From positions 1 through 40,947 of the forward strand of contig PDQK01000012.1 in assembly GCA_002746685.1 (NCBI GenBank): DNA of 40,947 nt, in the 5' to 3' direction. The translations under genes were made by a program, and so were the position numbers. The DNA is from Desulfobulbus propionicus (GTDB taxonomy: Bacteria > Desulfobacterota > Desulfobulbia > Desulfobulbales > Desulfobulbaceae). Position 1 is the stretch's first letter, and each line of letters starts with the position of its first letter. Under the pieces are notes generated by a model that was not told the DNA's origin, did not search any database, and saw nothing but the letters and a program-made list of their open reading frames with translations. Positions 26,121 to 34,718 of the stretch are shown piece after piece.

Positions 26121-27536
26121 ATGGAATATACCTCTTTTGCACATTTACAAGATCGTTATGATGCCATTGTTATAGGCTCAGGGCTGGGTGGCTTAACCTG
26201 CGCTAACCGGCTTGCCTGTGCCGGTCACTCGGTGCTTCTGCTGGAACATCACTTCCAGCTGGGCGGGCTTGCCACCTGGTTTAAACGGGGCGGCCACATT
26301 TTTGATGTCTCCTTGCATGGGTTTCCTTACGGGATGGTGAAAACCTGTAAAAAATACTGGGGTAAGGCAATCCGCGATAAGATCGTGCAGCTACCGGATA
26401 TTGTTTTTGATAATCCGCAGTTTTCCTTGAAAACAACCTTTAGCAAGGATGATTTTATCAGGATATTGCAGGAAAGGTTTGACATCCCGCAACAGACCGT
26501 GCTGGATTTTTTTGCCGCTGTGGATGGGATGAACTTTTATGATGACCAGTCCATGACCACCCGCGAGCTGTTTGAGCAGTTTTTTCCCGGTCGAACCGAT
26601 GTGTACCGACTTTTGATGGAGCCCATCTCCTACGCTAACGGTTCCACCACGGATGAGCCAGCCATAACCTATGGCATCGTGTTTTCCAATTTCATGAACC
26701 GTGGTGTGTATACCTTTGAAGGCGGAACGGATAAGCTTATTGCGCTCATGGCAAAAGAGCTGCAAAAAAATGGGGTAACCTTGTGTACCAGTGTAAGAGT
26801 GGAAAAAGTGCTCGTGGAGCAGGGAAAAGCGTGTGGTGTTGTTGCAGGGGGAAAAACAATTGCTGCAAATGCCGTTATTTCCAACTCTGGCATTACGAAC
26901 ACCATTGATAATCTTGCGGGCAGAGAAGCCTTTTCTGCTGAGTTTTTACGCAAGTTTGATGCGGTGGAGGTGAACAATTCCAGTTGCCAGGTCTATTTTG
27001 GAATTAAACGTGGTGAGACTATCGATGATATTGGTGATCTCCTGTTCACCTCCACCGCAGAAGAGTATTCTGCCGAGGAGATGCGCAGGATTGATACCAA
27101 AAGCCGAACCTTTTCTGTTTATTATCCCAAGACCAGACCCGATGAGCAGCCCGATTACACCATAGTGGCATCAATGAATGCCAACTATGATGATTGGGCA
27201 GGTTTAAGTGCCCAGCAGTACGAGGAAGAAAAACAGGCAATGGTTGAGCGTTGCCTGGTTGATCTGGAACGGTATGTTCCCGATGTGCGAGCAAAGATTG
27301 ATACTATTGAATCCGCTACTCCACGAACCTTTAACCGCTATACTCTGCATACCCGGGGAACCTCCTTTGGGACCAAATTTGAGGGGCTTGAGGTGTCGCG
27401 CTCCCTGCATAAGGAAGTCCCGGGGTTGTACCATGTCGGTTCGGTGGGGATTATCATGAGTGGTTGGCTGGGAGCGATCAATTACGGCGTCATAGCGGCC
27501 CATGATGTTGACGGATACCTTCGTGAACAGGCGTGA
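26121..27536 (+). CDS. Phytoene-desaturase-like FAD-dependent oxidoreductase 2
   Basis: A second flavoprotein of the same superfamily (471 residues), clearly different from its neighbour and probably not a recent duplicate. The FAD motif is [18 protein letters not shown] (about 15-32), with [16 protein letters not shown] next, and the C-terminal FAD-closing segment is [20 protein letters not shown]. Two such enzymes side by side suggest sequential steps, or a heteromer, acting on the growing or finished acyl chain: desaturation, cis-trans isomerisation or saturation. It follows the first flavoprotein by 35 nt and precedes fabG by 45 nt. The ribosome site is weak (TAGAG). Confidence 0.85.
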   Translation: MEYTSFAHLQDRYDAIVIGSGLGGLTCANRLACAGHSVLLLEHHFQLGGLATWFKRGGHIFDVSLHGFPYGMVKTCKKYWGKAIRDKIVQLPDIVFDNPQFSLKTTFSKDDFIRILQERFDIPQQTVLDFFAAVDGMNFYDDQSMTTRELFEQFFPGRTDVYRLLMEPISYANGSTTDEPAITYGIVFSNFMNRGVYTFEGGTDKLIALMAKELQKNGVTLCTSVRVEKVLVEQGKACGVVAGGKTIAANAVISNSGITNTIDNLAGREAFSAEFLRKFDAVEVNNSSCQVYFGIKRGETIDDIGDLLFTSTAEEYSAEEMRRIDTKSRTFSVYYPKTRPDEQPDYTIVASMNANYDDWAGLSAQQYEEEKQAMVERCLVDLERYVPDVRAKIDTIESATPRTFNRYTLHTRGTSFGTKFEGLEVSRSLHKEVPGLYHVGSVGIIMSGWLGAINYGVIAAHDVDGYLREQA

Positions 27537-27581
27537 CCCTGAGGAAATGTAGTTTGACTACGCAGTGGATGAGGAAAACCC

Positions 27582-28322
27582 ATGGCTGATTTCAACGGAA
27601 AAAAAGCAGTGGTCACCGGGGCAACCCGTGGGATTGGGAAGGCGGTGAGTTCCGCTCTCCTTGCGGCAGGTGCTGAAGTGATTGGAATGTATGGCGGCAA
27701 TGTTCAGGCTGCTGAGCAGATGCAGGAAGAATTGCAGCAATACCAGTCACAGCTCAGCTTGCATCAGGTTGACGTCAGCTCATACGAAGGCGTTGAGCGG
27801 TTTTTTACAACCGTTGAAGAACAGTATGATACCCTGGACATTCTGGTGAATAATGCAGGGATACGGCGGGATGCAGTACTTGCCATGATGAAAGAGGACG
27901 ACTGGCGCAGGGTTATTGATGTGAACCTCACTGGCGGGTATATCGTCTCCAAATGTGCGCTTCCGCTGATGCTTAAACAAAAATATGGGCGGATTGTGTT
28001 TATTACCTCACCCATGGGCTATCTCGGATTTCCTGGTCAGGCCAACTATGCGGCTTCCAAGGCGGGCCAGGTCGGCATGATGAAATCCCTTGCCAAAGAA
28101 GTGGCTAAACGTAAGATCACAGTCAACTGCGTGTCCCCTGGCTTTATTGCCACTGACTTTATTGACGATCTTCCAGAAGCCCAGGTAAAGGAATATAAAA
28201 AACTCGTTCCCCAGCGCCGTTTCGGGACTCCTGAAGAGGTTGCGGATGCCGTGCTGTTTTTAGCTGGCGATAAAGCTGCCTATATTAATGGTGCAACACT
28301 TGAGATCACTGGTGGCTTGTAA
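27582..28322 (+). CDS. fabG: 3-oxoacyl-ACP reductase (FabG type)
   Basis: Short-chain dehydrogenase of 246 residues that reduces the beta-keto group of acyl-ACP with NADPH. Motifs are complete: TGATRGIGKAV (12-22), NNAG (90-93), N115, S143 in ITSPMG, and Y156/K160 in YAASK. The C-terminal NGATLEITGGL is typical. It supplies the second step of the elongation cycle started by the cluster ketosynthase. GAGGAAA 6-7 nt upstream fixes the ATG. Its stop codon overlaps the next start by one base. Confidence 0.92.
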   Translation: MADFNGKKAVVTGATRGIGKAVSSALLAAGAEVIGMYGGNVQAAEQMQEELQQYQSQLSLHQVDVSSYEGVERFFTTVEEQYDTLDILVNNAGIRRDAVLAMMKEDDWRRVIDVNLTGGYIVSKCALPLMLKQKYGRIVFITSPMGYLGFPGQANYAASKAGQVGMMKSLAKEVAKRKITVNCVSPGFIATDFIDDLPEAQVKEYKKLVPQRRFGTPEEVADAVLFLAGDKAAYINGATLEITGGL

Positions 28323-28780
28323 TGGAGGCGCGTGGTCAGGAGTATCTCCATAAACGTATTCCCCACCGAGAGCCCTTTCTGTGGCTGGATACCATTCTGG
28401 AAATTGATGAGCGCTGTATTCTGGCTCAGAAGTATATAGATCCTGAGCTGGCAATTTTTAAAGGGCATTATCCTGAATATCCCTTAATGCCTGGGGTAAT
28501 TCTTTGCGAGGCAGTGTTTCAGGCCGGAGCTGTTTTTATCAGTGAAGCTCTGGCGAACGCTGCTGCAGAGGACGAAGCAGCGCTTGCTGGCGTTCCTGTG
28601 CTCACCCGGATTCTCAGTGCAAAGTTTAAGCGTGAAGTAAAACCGGGTGATACCATCACCATCCGTGCCGCACTTAAAGAACGACTCGCCAATGCCTGGT
28701 TTCTCAAGGGCAGCGTGAAGGTTGGCGGGAAAACCGCTGTGCAGGTTGAATTTGCTTGTGCCCTCAAAGGGGCTGAATAA
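28322..28780 (+). CDS. FabZ-type 3-hydroxyacyl-ACP dehydratase
   Basis: Hot-dog fold dehydratase of 152 residues, expected to form the trans-2-enoyl-ACP. The signature [22 protein letters not shown] holds the catalytic H49 and E63, matching the His/Glu pair of FabZ. The start reads [15 protein letters not shown], which is also typical. The start codon overlaps the fabG stop. The family also includes isomerising (FabA-like) members, so production of a retained cis double bond cannot be excluded. Confidence 0.88.
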   Translation: MEARGQEYLHKRIPHREPFLWLDTILEIDERCILAQKYIDPELAIFKGHYPEYPLMPGVILCEAVFQAGAVFISEALANAAAEDEAALAGVPVLTRILSAKFKREVKPGDTITIRAALKERLANAWFLKGSVKVGGKTAVQVEFACALKGAE

Positions 28781-28790
28781 GGAGAATGGT

Positions 28791-29591
28791 GTGGATTTTC
28801 TGGGGCTTGCAAAGAAAAGAATAGTCATTTTTGGTCTTGCCAATAAGAAGTCGGTTGCCTGCCATATCGCAAAGGTACTTCAAGAGGGTGGCACGGAATG
28901 TATCCATGTGGTCCGCAGTGAACAGCGCGCTGAAACAGCTCGGAAGCTCTTTCCTGAATCCAAGGTGTTCATCTGTGATGTGGAAGATGAGGCAAATATT
29001 ATCGCAGTGCGCGACCAGATTGCTGACGCTGTTGGTGGCCCAATCGACGGCATTGTCCACTCCATTGCCTTTGCCAACTACTCTAAAGGGATGCAGCCTT
29101 TCCACAAAACCGTGAAAAATGATTTCCTCCAGGCCGTGGATATCAGTTGTTTTTCCTTCATCTCCATAGCCAACCACTTTCGCTCTTTACTTTCAGCCAA
29201 TGCGTCGCTGGTGACCATATCCATCTCCACCACCAGGATGGCTGCGGAAAATTATGGCTATATGGCTCCGGTAAAGGCTGCCCTGGAATCTTCGGTGTGT
29301 TTTTTGGCAAAAAGCTTTTCCGAGTTCTCTGAGGTACGTTTTAATGCGGTGTGCCCAGGGCTGTTGAAAACCTCAGCCTCAGCTGGTATTCCAGGATATG
29401 TGGACAGCTATCTGTATGCCGAGATGGCGACCCTGCGTAAAAAAGCGCTCCAGACCCAGGAAGCAGCCAATGTTGCAGCCTTTTTACTCTCGCCCAGATC
29501 ATCTGGGGTGAATGGGCAGTGTGTAGTGGTTGATGCCGGAATGGGCATGAATTATTTTGATGCCTCGATTATAGCAAAAGCAGTGTCGTAA
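28791..29591 (+). CDS. FabI-like enoyl-ACP reductase with altered active site
   Basis: Short-chain dehydrogenase of 266 residues matching FabI in layout: [15 protein letters not shown] as the nucleotide motif, HSIAFA, the [12 protein letters not shown] helix, and the Tyr-x6-Lys pair Y155/K162 ([11 protein letters not shown]). FabI reduces the 2-enoyl group with NAD(P)H and completes an elongation cycle. One position is unusual: the residue that aligns with E. coli Tyr146 is Ile (TISIST in place of TLSYLG). GTG 28791 is the start, with AAGGAG 6 nt upstream. The longer frame from 28722 overlaps the dehydratase gene and gives non-homologous residues. A reductase beside two desaturase-like enzymes suggests that saturation is selective. 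Confidence 0.82.
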   Translation: MDFLGLAKKRIVIFGLANKKSVACHIAKVLQEGGTECIHVVRSEQRAETARKLFPESKVFICDVEDEANIIAVRDQIADAVGGPIDGIVHSIAFANYSKGMQPFHKTVKNDFLQAVDISCFSFISIANHFRSLLSANASLVTISISTTRMAAENYGYMAPVKAALESSVCFLAKSFSEFSEVRFNAVCPGLLKTSASAGIPGYVDSYLYAEMATLRKKALQTQEAANVAAFLLSPRSSGVNGQCVVVDAGMGMNYFDASIIAKAVS

Positions 29592-29632
29592 CCAATCAGG
29601 ATAACGGGTTGTTTTTTTGCAGCGGAGGGTGT

Positions 29633-29875
29633 ATGCCAGCACAGTTGGGTCTTTTCAATAGAATCATCGCCTTGGGGAAGCATGTGATTGCTGTATTTCT
29701 GTCCAGGGAGACCCCGCTGTATGTCAAATGTATTCTTGGGGCCGGGCTTGTCTATGTGCTTTCACCCTATGACCTGATCCCCGAGTGGATACCGGTGGTC
29801 GGGATGCTTGATGATGTTGCCCTGGCAGTTCTGCTTATTGCATGGGCCCAGTCCTTTCAATTGCCAAAAGATTAA
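29633..29875 (+). CDS. DUF1232 (YkvA-type) small membrane protein
   Basis: An 80-residue protein with the DUF1232 signature LSPYDLIPEWIPVVGMLDDVAL preceded by a hydrophobic helix (CILGAGLVYV), and a second helix after it. The family is widespread and of unknown function. It sits between the fatty acid synthase genes and oleA on the same strand with short gaps (41 and 27 nt), so it is transcribed with them. It could anchor the pathway at the membrane or be incidental. ATG 29633 has GGAGGG just upstream at a short spacing. Confidence 0.8.
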   Translation: MPAQLGLFNRIIALGKHVIAVFLSRETPLYVKCILGAGLVYVLSPYDLIPEWIPVVGMLDDVALAVLLIAWAQSFQLPKD

Positions 29876-29902
29876 CCTTCGCCTCCTTATCTCTTACGAA
29901 CC

Positions 29903-30937
29903 ATGCGTTTTACCAATGTCTGCCTGCATGATTTTGGCTATGCACTGCCACCTGTACACCTCACTTCTGACGAGATCGAGCAACAACTTGCTGCAGTGTA
30001 TACTCGATTAAAGCTGCCTCTGGGCAGACTTGAAATGATGAGCGGGGTTGTCTCCAGAAGGCTGTGGAAACCGGGTACACGGCCAAGCGAGGGGGCTGTT
30101 CAGGCCGGTAAGGCGGCCCTTGAACGCTCCGGAGTTCCACTTGCTGATATTGGGTGCCTGGTCTTTACTTCGGTGAGCAGGGATATGATGGAACCGGCCA
30201 CTGCTGCCTTTGTGCACCGAGAGCTGGGCTTACCTTCATCCTGCCAGCTGTTTGATATTTCCAATGCCTGTCTCGGATTTCTTAATGGTATGGTCGTCGT
30301 GGCAAACATGATCGAGATGGGACAGGTTCGATCCGGACTCATTGTTGCCGGAGAGACAGCAGAAGATCTGGTAGGTTCTACCATTGAACATATGCTGCAA
30401 AACCAGGAACTTACCAGAAAGAGCATCAAACCCTTATTTGCCTCGCTGACCATCGGTTCAGGTGCTGTTGCGCTGGTCATGTCTGAGCGAAGGATACACG
30501 ATACCGGGCATTACCTTGCAGGGGGGAACTGTTGCGCCAACACCTCGTTCAACCATCTGTGCCAGGGCGGACAAAATGCTGAACAGGGTACGTTGATGTC
30601 CACTGATTCCGAGGAACTCCTTATTCAGGGAATTGATACCGCCCACCAATGTTGGCAAGGATTTCAGCAAGAGCTCGGTTGGGCAAAAGACGATATTGAC
30701 CACTTTTTTTGCCATCAGGTCGGTCGAGCCCATGCTGCAACCCTTTTTCAGCGGTTGGAGCTTGATCCTGCCAAAAATTACGAAACACTGCCCAGGCTTG
30801 GGAATGTGGGTTCTGTTTCGGCACCCATCACCATGGCCATGGGGGTGGAAGAAAAGGTGCTCCAAGCTGGTCAAAAGGCTGCGCTTCTTGGCATTGGCTC
30901 CGGGATAAACTCCATGATGCTTGGAATAAACTGGTAG
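29903..30937 (+). CDS. oleA: OleA-type acyl thioester head-to-head condensing enzyme
   Basis: Thiolase-fold enzyme (344 residues) of the KAS III/OleA group. OleA joins two activated fatty acyl chains in a non-decarboxylative Claisen condensation to a 2-alkyl-3-ketoacid. The catalytic residues are visible: C123 in SNACLGF, H271 in FCHQVG, N301 in RLGNVGS, and the OleA-specific glutamate E97 in SRDMMEPATA, which ordinary FabH lacks. The N-terminus (TSDEIEQQLAAVYTRLKLP) and SRRLWKPGTRPS are also OleA-like. No ribosome site precedes the ATG. oleB starts 2 nt after the stop. It could draw its acyl chains from the adjoining synthase. Confidence 0.88.
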   Translation: MRFTNVCLHDFGYALPPVHLTSDEIEQQLAAVYTRLKLPLGRLEMMSGVVSRRLWKPGTRPSEGAVQAGKAALERSGVPLADIGCLVFTSVSRDMMEPATAAFVHRELGLPSSCQLFDISNACLGFLNGMVVVANMIEMGQVRSGLIVAGETAEDLVGSTIEHMLQNQELTRKSIKPLFASLTIGSGAVALVMSERRIHDTGHYLAGGNCCANTSFNHLCQGGQNAEQGTLMSTDSEELLIQGIDTAHQCWQGFQQELGWAKDDIDHFFCHQVGRAHAATLFQRLELDPAKNYETLPRLGNVGSVSAPITMAMGVEEKVLQAGQKAALLGIGSGINSMMLGINW

Positions 30938-30939
30938 CA

Positions 30940-31803
30940 ATGAAGACCCCACTGGCAGAATACCCATACACCCCAAAGTATTTTGACACTCCAGCAGGGA
31001 AGCTCGCCTATCTGGATGAAGGGCAGGGGCATCCTGTGGTCTGTGTACATGGGAACCCTTCCTGGTCATATCTCTACCGGAATGTCATTAAGGAACTGAA
31101 AGGTGATTACCGGTGTGTTGCACCTGATCATATGGGGTGCGGCTTTTCTGATAAACCCGCTGAGTATCCGTATACCTTGCACAACCACATCACAAACCTG
31201 GAAGCCCTTTTAGATCATCTGGAAATTCAAGAGTGTACCCTGATGGTCCATGACTGGGGTGGTGCCATTGGCATGGGATGGGCTGGCCGTTATCCTGAGC
31301 GGGTAAAAGGGCTGGTGGTGCTCAATACTGCAGCATTTCGTTCCTCTCGAATTCCTTTCCGTATCAGTATCTGCCGTTGGCCGATAATTGGTGATCTGCT
31401 TGTACGCGGACTCAATGGTTTTGCAGGTGCAGCTATCTTTATGGCTGTTACCCAAAAAATGCGCGATAGTGTTGCACAAGGCTTTTTAGCTCCATACGAT
31501 TCGTGGAAAAACAGAATCGCTATCTTACGCTTTGTGCAGGATATACCTCTTGATCAGAACCACCCTTCATGGAACACTCTGGTGCAAGTGGAACAGGGGC
31601 TGGAGCAGTTACAAAATCATCCAATGTTGATTTGTTGGGGGGGGAAAGACTTCTGTTTCAATGAGCATTTTTATGCGGAGTGGCAGCAACGATTCCCGCA
31701 TGCTGAAGCCAATTACTTTGAACATGGCAACCATTATGTGCTGGAAGATGAACTCCCTGCCATTGTACCCCTGCTAAAACGTTTCCTCAAAAAAGAGGCG
31801 TAG
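30940..31803 (+). CDS. oleB: OleB-type alpha/beta hydrolase (beta-lactone decarboxylase)
   Basis: Alpha/beta-hydrolase of 287 residues related to haloalkane dehalogenases. The oxyanion-side motif HGNPSWSYLYRNVI, the nucleophile D105 in VHDWGGAIGMGWA, acid D237 (GGKDFCF) and histidine H265 (EHGNHYVLED) are present. In the ole pathway OleB decarboxylates the beta-lactone to a cis-olefin. An aspartate nucleophile rather than serine is what OleB and dehalogenases share. The position between oleA and oleC with 2-nt gaps decides the assignment. Confidence 0.87.
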   Translation: MKTPLAEYPYTPKYFDTPAGKLAYLDEGQGHPVVCVHGNPSWSYLYRNVIKELKGDYRCVAPDHMGCGFSDKPAEYPYTLHNHITNLEALLDHLEIQECTLMVHDWGGAIGMGWAGRYPERVKGLVVLNTAAFRSSRIPFRISICRWPIIGDLLVRGLNGFAGAAIFMAVTQKMRDSVAQGFLAPYDSWKNRIAILRFVQDIPLDQNHPSWNTLVQVEQGLEQLQNHPMLICWGGKDFCFNEHFYAEWQQRFPHAEANYFEHGNHYVLEDELPAIVPLLKRFLKKEA

Positions 31804-31805
31804 CT

Positions 31806-33449
31806 GTGCAAGATTACAACATTGGTAATGTGCTGGGTGATGTTGCCAGCTCCCTTGGTAACAAAACCGGATTAACAGCATTGGTGAAGAACGCGTGGCA
31901 GTCGTGGACGTTTGCTGAGCTGGGGCAGTTTAGTGATGGATTTACAGCTCTGTTGCATGAACAAGGGGTTCGGCGTGGGGATCGGGTCATGCTTATGGTC
32001 CGCCCCTCCGTGGAATTTATCTGCCTCACTTTTGCCCTGTTTAAGCTGGGTGCTGTGGTCATTCTTATTGATCCGGGGATGGGATATAAGAACCTGCTGC
32101 GCTGTATTGGGTCGGTTCGTCCCGATATCCTGATTGGTATTCCCAAAGCCGTGCTGTTGAGTAAACTGTTCCCCAAACCCTTTGCCAGCTTGCGTGCCAG
32201 GATATGCGTTGGCAAATCGTTCCTGTTTCGCTCAGCGGTAATCACGTTACCTGCCGGTGATGAAGCTGCCCGCCTTGCACAGCAGAGAAATGCTCTTGAT
32301 CAGTTTCAGGCGGCCCAAGATGATCTGGCAGCAATAATTTTTACCACAGGGTCAACCGGGCCGCCTAAAGGAGTACAATACACCCACGGTATATTTCACA
32401 CCCAACTTGAACTGATTCGCGATTATTTTGGCATCACTGCTGAAGATATAGATCAGCCAGGTTTTCCGCTGTTTGGTTTGTTTTCCATTGCCCTGGGGGC
32501 AGGCGCAGTTATCCCGGATATGGACCCCACTCGACCAGCCCAGGTGAATCCTGAAAAATTTGTTCAATCTATTCTGGCCCATCAAGTGAGCTACTCCTTT
32601 GGTTCGCCTGCAATCTGGAATGTGGTTGCCACCTATTGTCTGCAACACCAGCTCAGGCTGCCACTGAGGAAAATTCTCATGGCCGGCGCCCCGGTACCGG
32701 GCGAGTTGATTCAACGGGTGCAAAAGATCATGGAGGAGAACGGGCAGATTTATACCCCTTACGGTGCCACAGAAAGCTTACCCATTGCATCCATTGAAGG
32801 GCGAGAGGTGACCGGACAAACCTGGGCTGAGACCCAGCAGGGGAAGGGCACCTGTGTGGGACGCCCCTTGCCGGGTATCACGATTAAAATCATTGCCACC
32901 ACAGATGAGCCTATTGTCTCCTGGGAAGATGTTACCGAGTTGCCAACAGGTGAGATAGGTGAGATCGTTGTTCAGGGGCCAGTGGTCACCAGGGCCTATG
33001 ATGGGAATGAAAAAGAAAACAAGCTCTCAAAAATACCTGATGGGAGCAGTTTCTATCACCGGATGGGTGATATGGGGTACTTTGATGAGCTGGGACGATT
33101 ATGGTTTTGTGGGCGTAAGGCCCATCGGGTGCTCACTGAAAATGGTCCCATGTACACCATCCCCTGTGAGGCTATTTATAATACCCACCCTTTAGTGTTT
33201 CGTTCTGCACTTGTTGGCATCGGCGCAGCGGGAAAGCAAAAACCCGTGCTCATTGTCGAGCCAGCTGGTAAGGTGCAAGATAAGCAAAAGCTTTTTGCTG
33301 AATTACAGCAACTGGGTAGCGCAAATCAGCTGACCAGAACCATTGACACCTTTCTCCTCCACCAAAGCTTTCCCGTTGACATTCGTCATAATGCAAAAAT
33401 TTTCAGGGAAAAGCTTGCTGATTGGGCCGGTAAAAAGGAACATGGTTGA
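31806..33449 (+). CDS. oleC: OleC-type AMP-dependent beta-lactone synthetase
   Basis: A 547-residue member of the acyl/aryl-AMP ligase superfamily. The P-loop is IIFTTGSTGPPKGVQYTH (about 177-194), the adenylate motif is YTPYGATESLP, and the hinge lies near LWFCGRKAHRV. The C-terminal region DIRHNAKIFREKLADWA holds the late lysine. OleC activates the 2-alkyl-3-hydroxyacid as an AMP ester and closes it to a beta-lactone. It does not need CoA. A GTG start follows AGAGG, 2 nt after the oleB stop, consistent with coupled translation. A different ligase role would be possible out of context, but oleA, oleB and oleD flank it. Confidence 0.88.
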   Translation: MQDYNIGNVLGDVASSLGNKTGLTALVKNAWQSWTFAELGQFSDGFTALLHEQGVRRGDRVMLMVRPSVEFICLTFALFKLGAVVILIDPGMGYKNLLRCIGSVRPDILIGIPKAVLLSKLFPKPFASLRARICVGKSFLFRSAVITLPAGDEAARLAQQRNALDQFQAAQDDLAAIIFTTGSTGPPKGVQYTHGIFHTQLELIRDYFGITAEDIDQPGFPLFGLFSIALGAGAVIPDMDPTRPAQVNPEKFVQSILAHQVSYSFGSPAIWNVVATYCLQHQLRLPLRKILMAGAPVPGELIQRVQKIMEENGQIYTPYGATESLPIASIEGREVTGQTWAETQQGKGTCVGRPLPGITIKIIATTDEPIVSWEDVTELPTGEIGEIVVQGPVVTRAYDGNEKENKLSKIPDGSSFYHRMGDMGYFDELGRLWFCGRKAHRVLTENGPMYTIPCEAIYNTHPLVFRSALVGIGAAGKQKPVLIVEPAGKVQDKQKLFAELQQLGSANQLTRTIDTFLLHQSFPVDIRHNAKIFREKLADWAGKKEHG

Positions 33450-33499
33450 TGTGAACTTCCATAGCTTGCTCAGGCTGACCAACAATCTGGATAAAAAAC

Positions 33500-34498
33500 A
33501 TGCATAAGGTACTGGTTACAGGTGGGGGCGGCTTTATTGGCAAAGGGATCGTGCGTGCTCTTCTTTCCCGTGGCTGCCAGGTAACTGTGGTGGGGCGCAA
33601 TCCATACCCGGATCTCACTCAGCTTGGTGTTCGTTGTCTGCAAGGGGATATCCAGGATCAATCCTTTTTGCTCCAGGCATTTAGCGGGATGGACACGGTT
33701 TTTCATGTGGCAGCCAAAGCTGGCATCTGGGGCTCAAAGGCGTCCTATTTTGGCATCAATGTAAACGGAACGAAAAACGTTATTGGGGCATGCCTCCATA
33801 ACAACATTTCGGTGCTGGTGTACACCTCAACGCCTTCGGTGGTCTTTGACCGTGCGCCCATTAATGGCGGCAATGAGCAGCTCGCTTATGCCAAGCGTCC
33901 TCTGTGCCATTATGCAGCTTCTAAAATTGCAGCCGAGAAAATGGTCTTGCAGGCAAATGATGAAACACTGCGAACCACAGCCATCAGGCCGCATCTGGTG
34001 TGGGGACCTGGTGATCGGCAGCTTGTTCCACGGCTCGTGGAGCGGGGACGTCAAGCACAGTTAAAGATTGTCGGAGATGGTGTCAACAAGGTTGATATCA
34101 GCTATATCGACAATGTGGTTCATGCCCATATTCTGGCTGCAGAAAATCTGCATAATGAGGCAACTGCAGCAGGAGAAGCCTTCTTCATTGGGCAGCAGGA
34201 ACCGGTGGAGCTGTGGGACTGGATCAATGTTCTGTTTGCACAACTTGGGGTGCCAAAGGTCGAGCAACGTGTAGCTTTTCCAGTGGCGTACCTTGCAGGG
34301 GCCGTGCTTGAGGCCGGATACACAATCCTTGGTAAAAATGAAGAGCCTGGCATGACCCGTTTTCTTGCTCACCAGTTGGCCCATTCCCATTGGTTTGCAC
34401 ACACCAAGGCTGAGCAGATTTTAAGGTATAAGGAACAGGTCAATACTACCCAAGGTGTGGCCAATCTTGTGGCCTGGATCAAGGAGCAGCATCTTTGA
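33500..34498 (+). CDS. oleD: OleD-type 2-alkyl-3-oxoalkanoate reductase
   Basis: Extended short-chain dehydrogenase of the 3-beta-hydroxysteroid dehydrogenase/epimerase group (332 residues). It has VLVTGGGGFIGKGIVRAL for cofactor binding (4-21), the FHVAAKAGIWG segment, STPSVVFDRAP, and the Y138/K142 pair in YAASK. OleD reduces the ketoacid from OleA to the 2-alkyl-3-hydroxyacid with NADPH before OleC acts. It is the last gene of the cluster, 50 nt after oleC, with a weak ribosome site. No strong terminator was found before the ATP synthase promoter. Confidence 0.86.
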   Translation: MHKVLVTGGGGFIGKGIVRALLSRGCQVTVVGRNPYPDLTQLGVRCLQGDIQDQSFLLQAFSGMDTVFHVAAKAGIWGSKASYFGINVNGTKNVIGACLHNNISVLVYTSTPSVVFDRAPINGGNEQLAYAKRPLCHYAASKIAAEKMVLQANDETLRTTAIRPHLVWGPGDRQLVPRLVERGRQAQLKIVGDGVNKVDISYIDNVVHAHILAAENLHNEATAAGEAFFIGQQEPVELWDWINVLFAQLGVPKVEQRVAFPVAYLAGAVLEAGYTILGKNEEPGMTRFLAHQLAHSHWFAHTKAEQILRYKEQVNTTQGVANLVAWIKEQHL

Positions 34499-34585
34499 AT
34501 GGGGTAAATTTTTCCGTCAAAATGGCAAGATAGCATCGTTTTTGAGCCAAAGAGGAAGTGGAATTGCTTAACGGCAAGCAGAACT

Positions 34586-34646
34586 GAAAAAACATATAAA
34601 TATTATTTAAAAAGGTTTGACAGTTTGCTGTTTTTTAAGTAGTAAT
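34586..34646 (+). promoter_or_regulatory. ATP synthase operon promoter with A+T-rich UP element
   Basis: TTGACA (34617-34622) and AGTAAT (34641-34646) are 18 nt apart. The 30 bases before the -35 box (34586-34615) are almost entirely A and T, as in UP elements of strong promoters. The start of atpF' lies about 70 nt further on. The rest of the 220-bp gap after oleD shows nothing else. Confidence 0.5.
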
Positions 34647-34718
34647 CCTGTCGTAATATGAACCGTCATTCACTTGGTTGTATGGCCTGTTTTCTTTCTG
34701 AGATGAGGAGTAGTTGGT

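Noticed and set aside
24709..27536. Carotenoid biosynthesis locus
   Set aside because: Only CrtI-like oxidoreductases are present. No phytoene synthase, prenyl transferase or cyclase is seen, and the neighbours are fatty acid synthase enzymes.
22985..29591. Aryl polyene or polyketide (PUFA synthase) cluster
   Set aside because: There is no chain-length factor, ammonia lyase, acyltransferase, glycosyltransferase or large multidomain synthase. The content matches a dissociated fatty acid synthase with flavoproteins.
34565..34580. TTGC/GCAA inverted repeat after oleD as a terminator
   Set aside because: The stem is only four to five pairs and no T-run follows.
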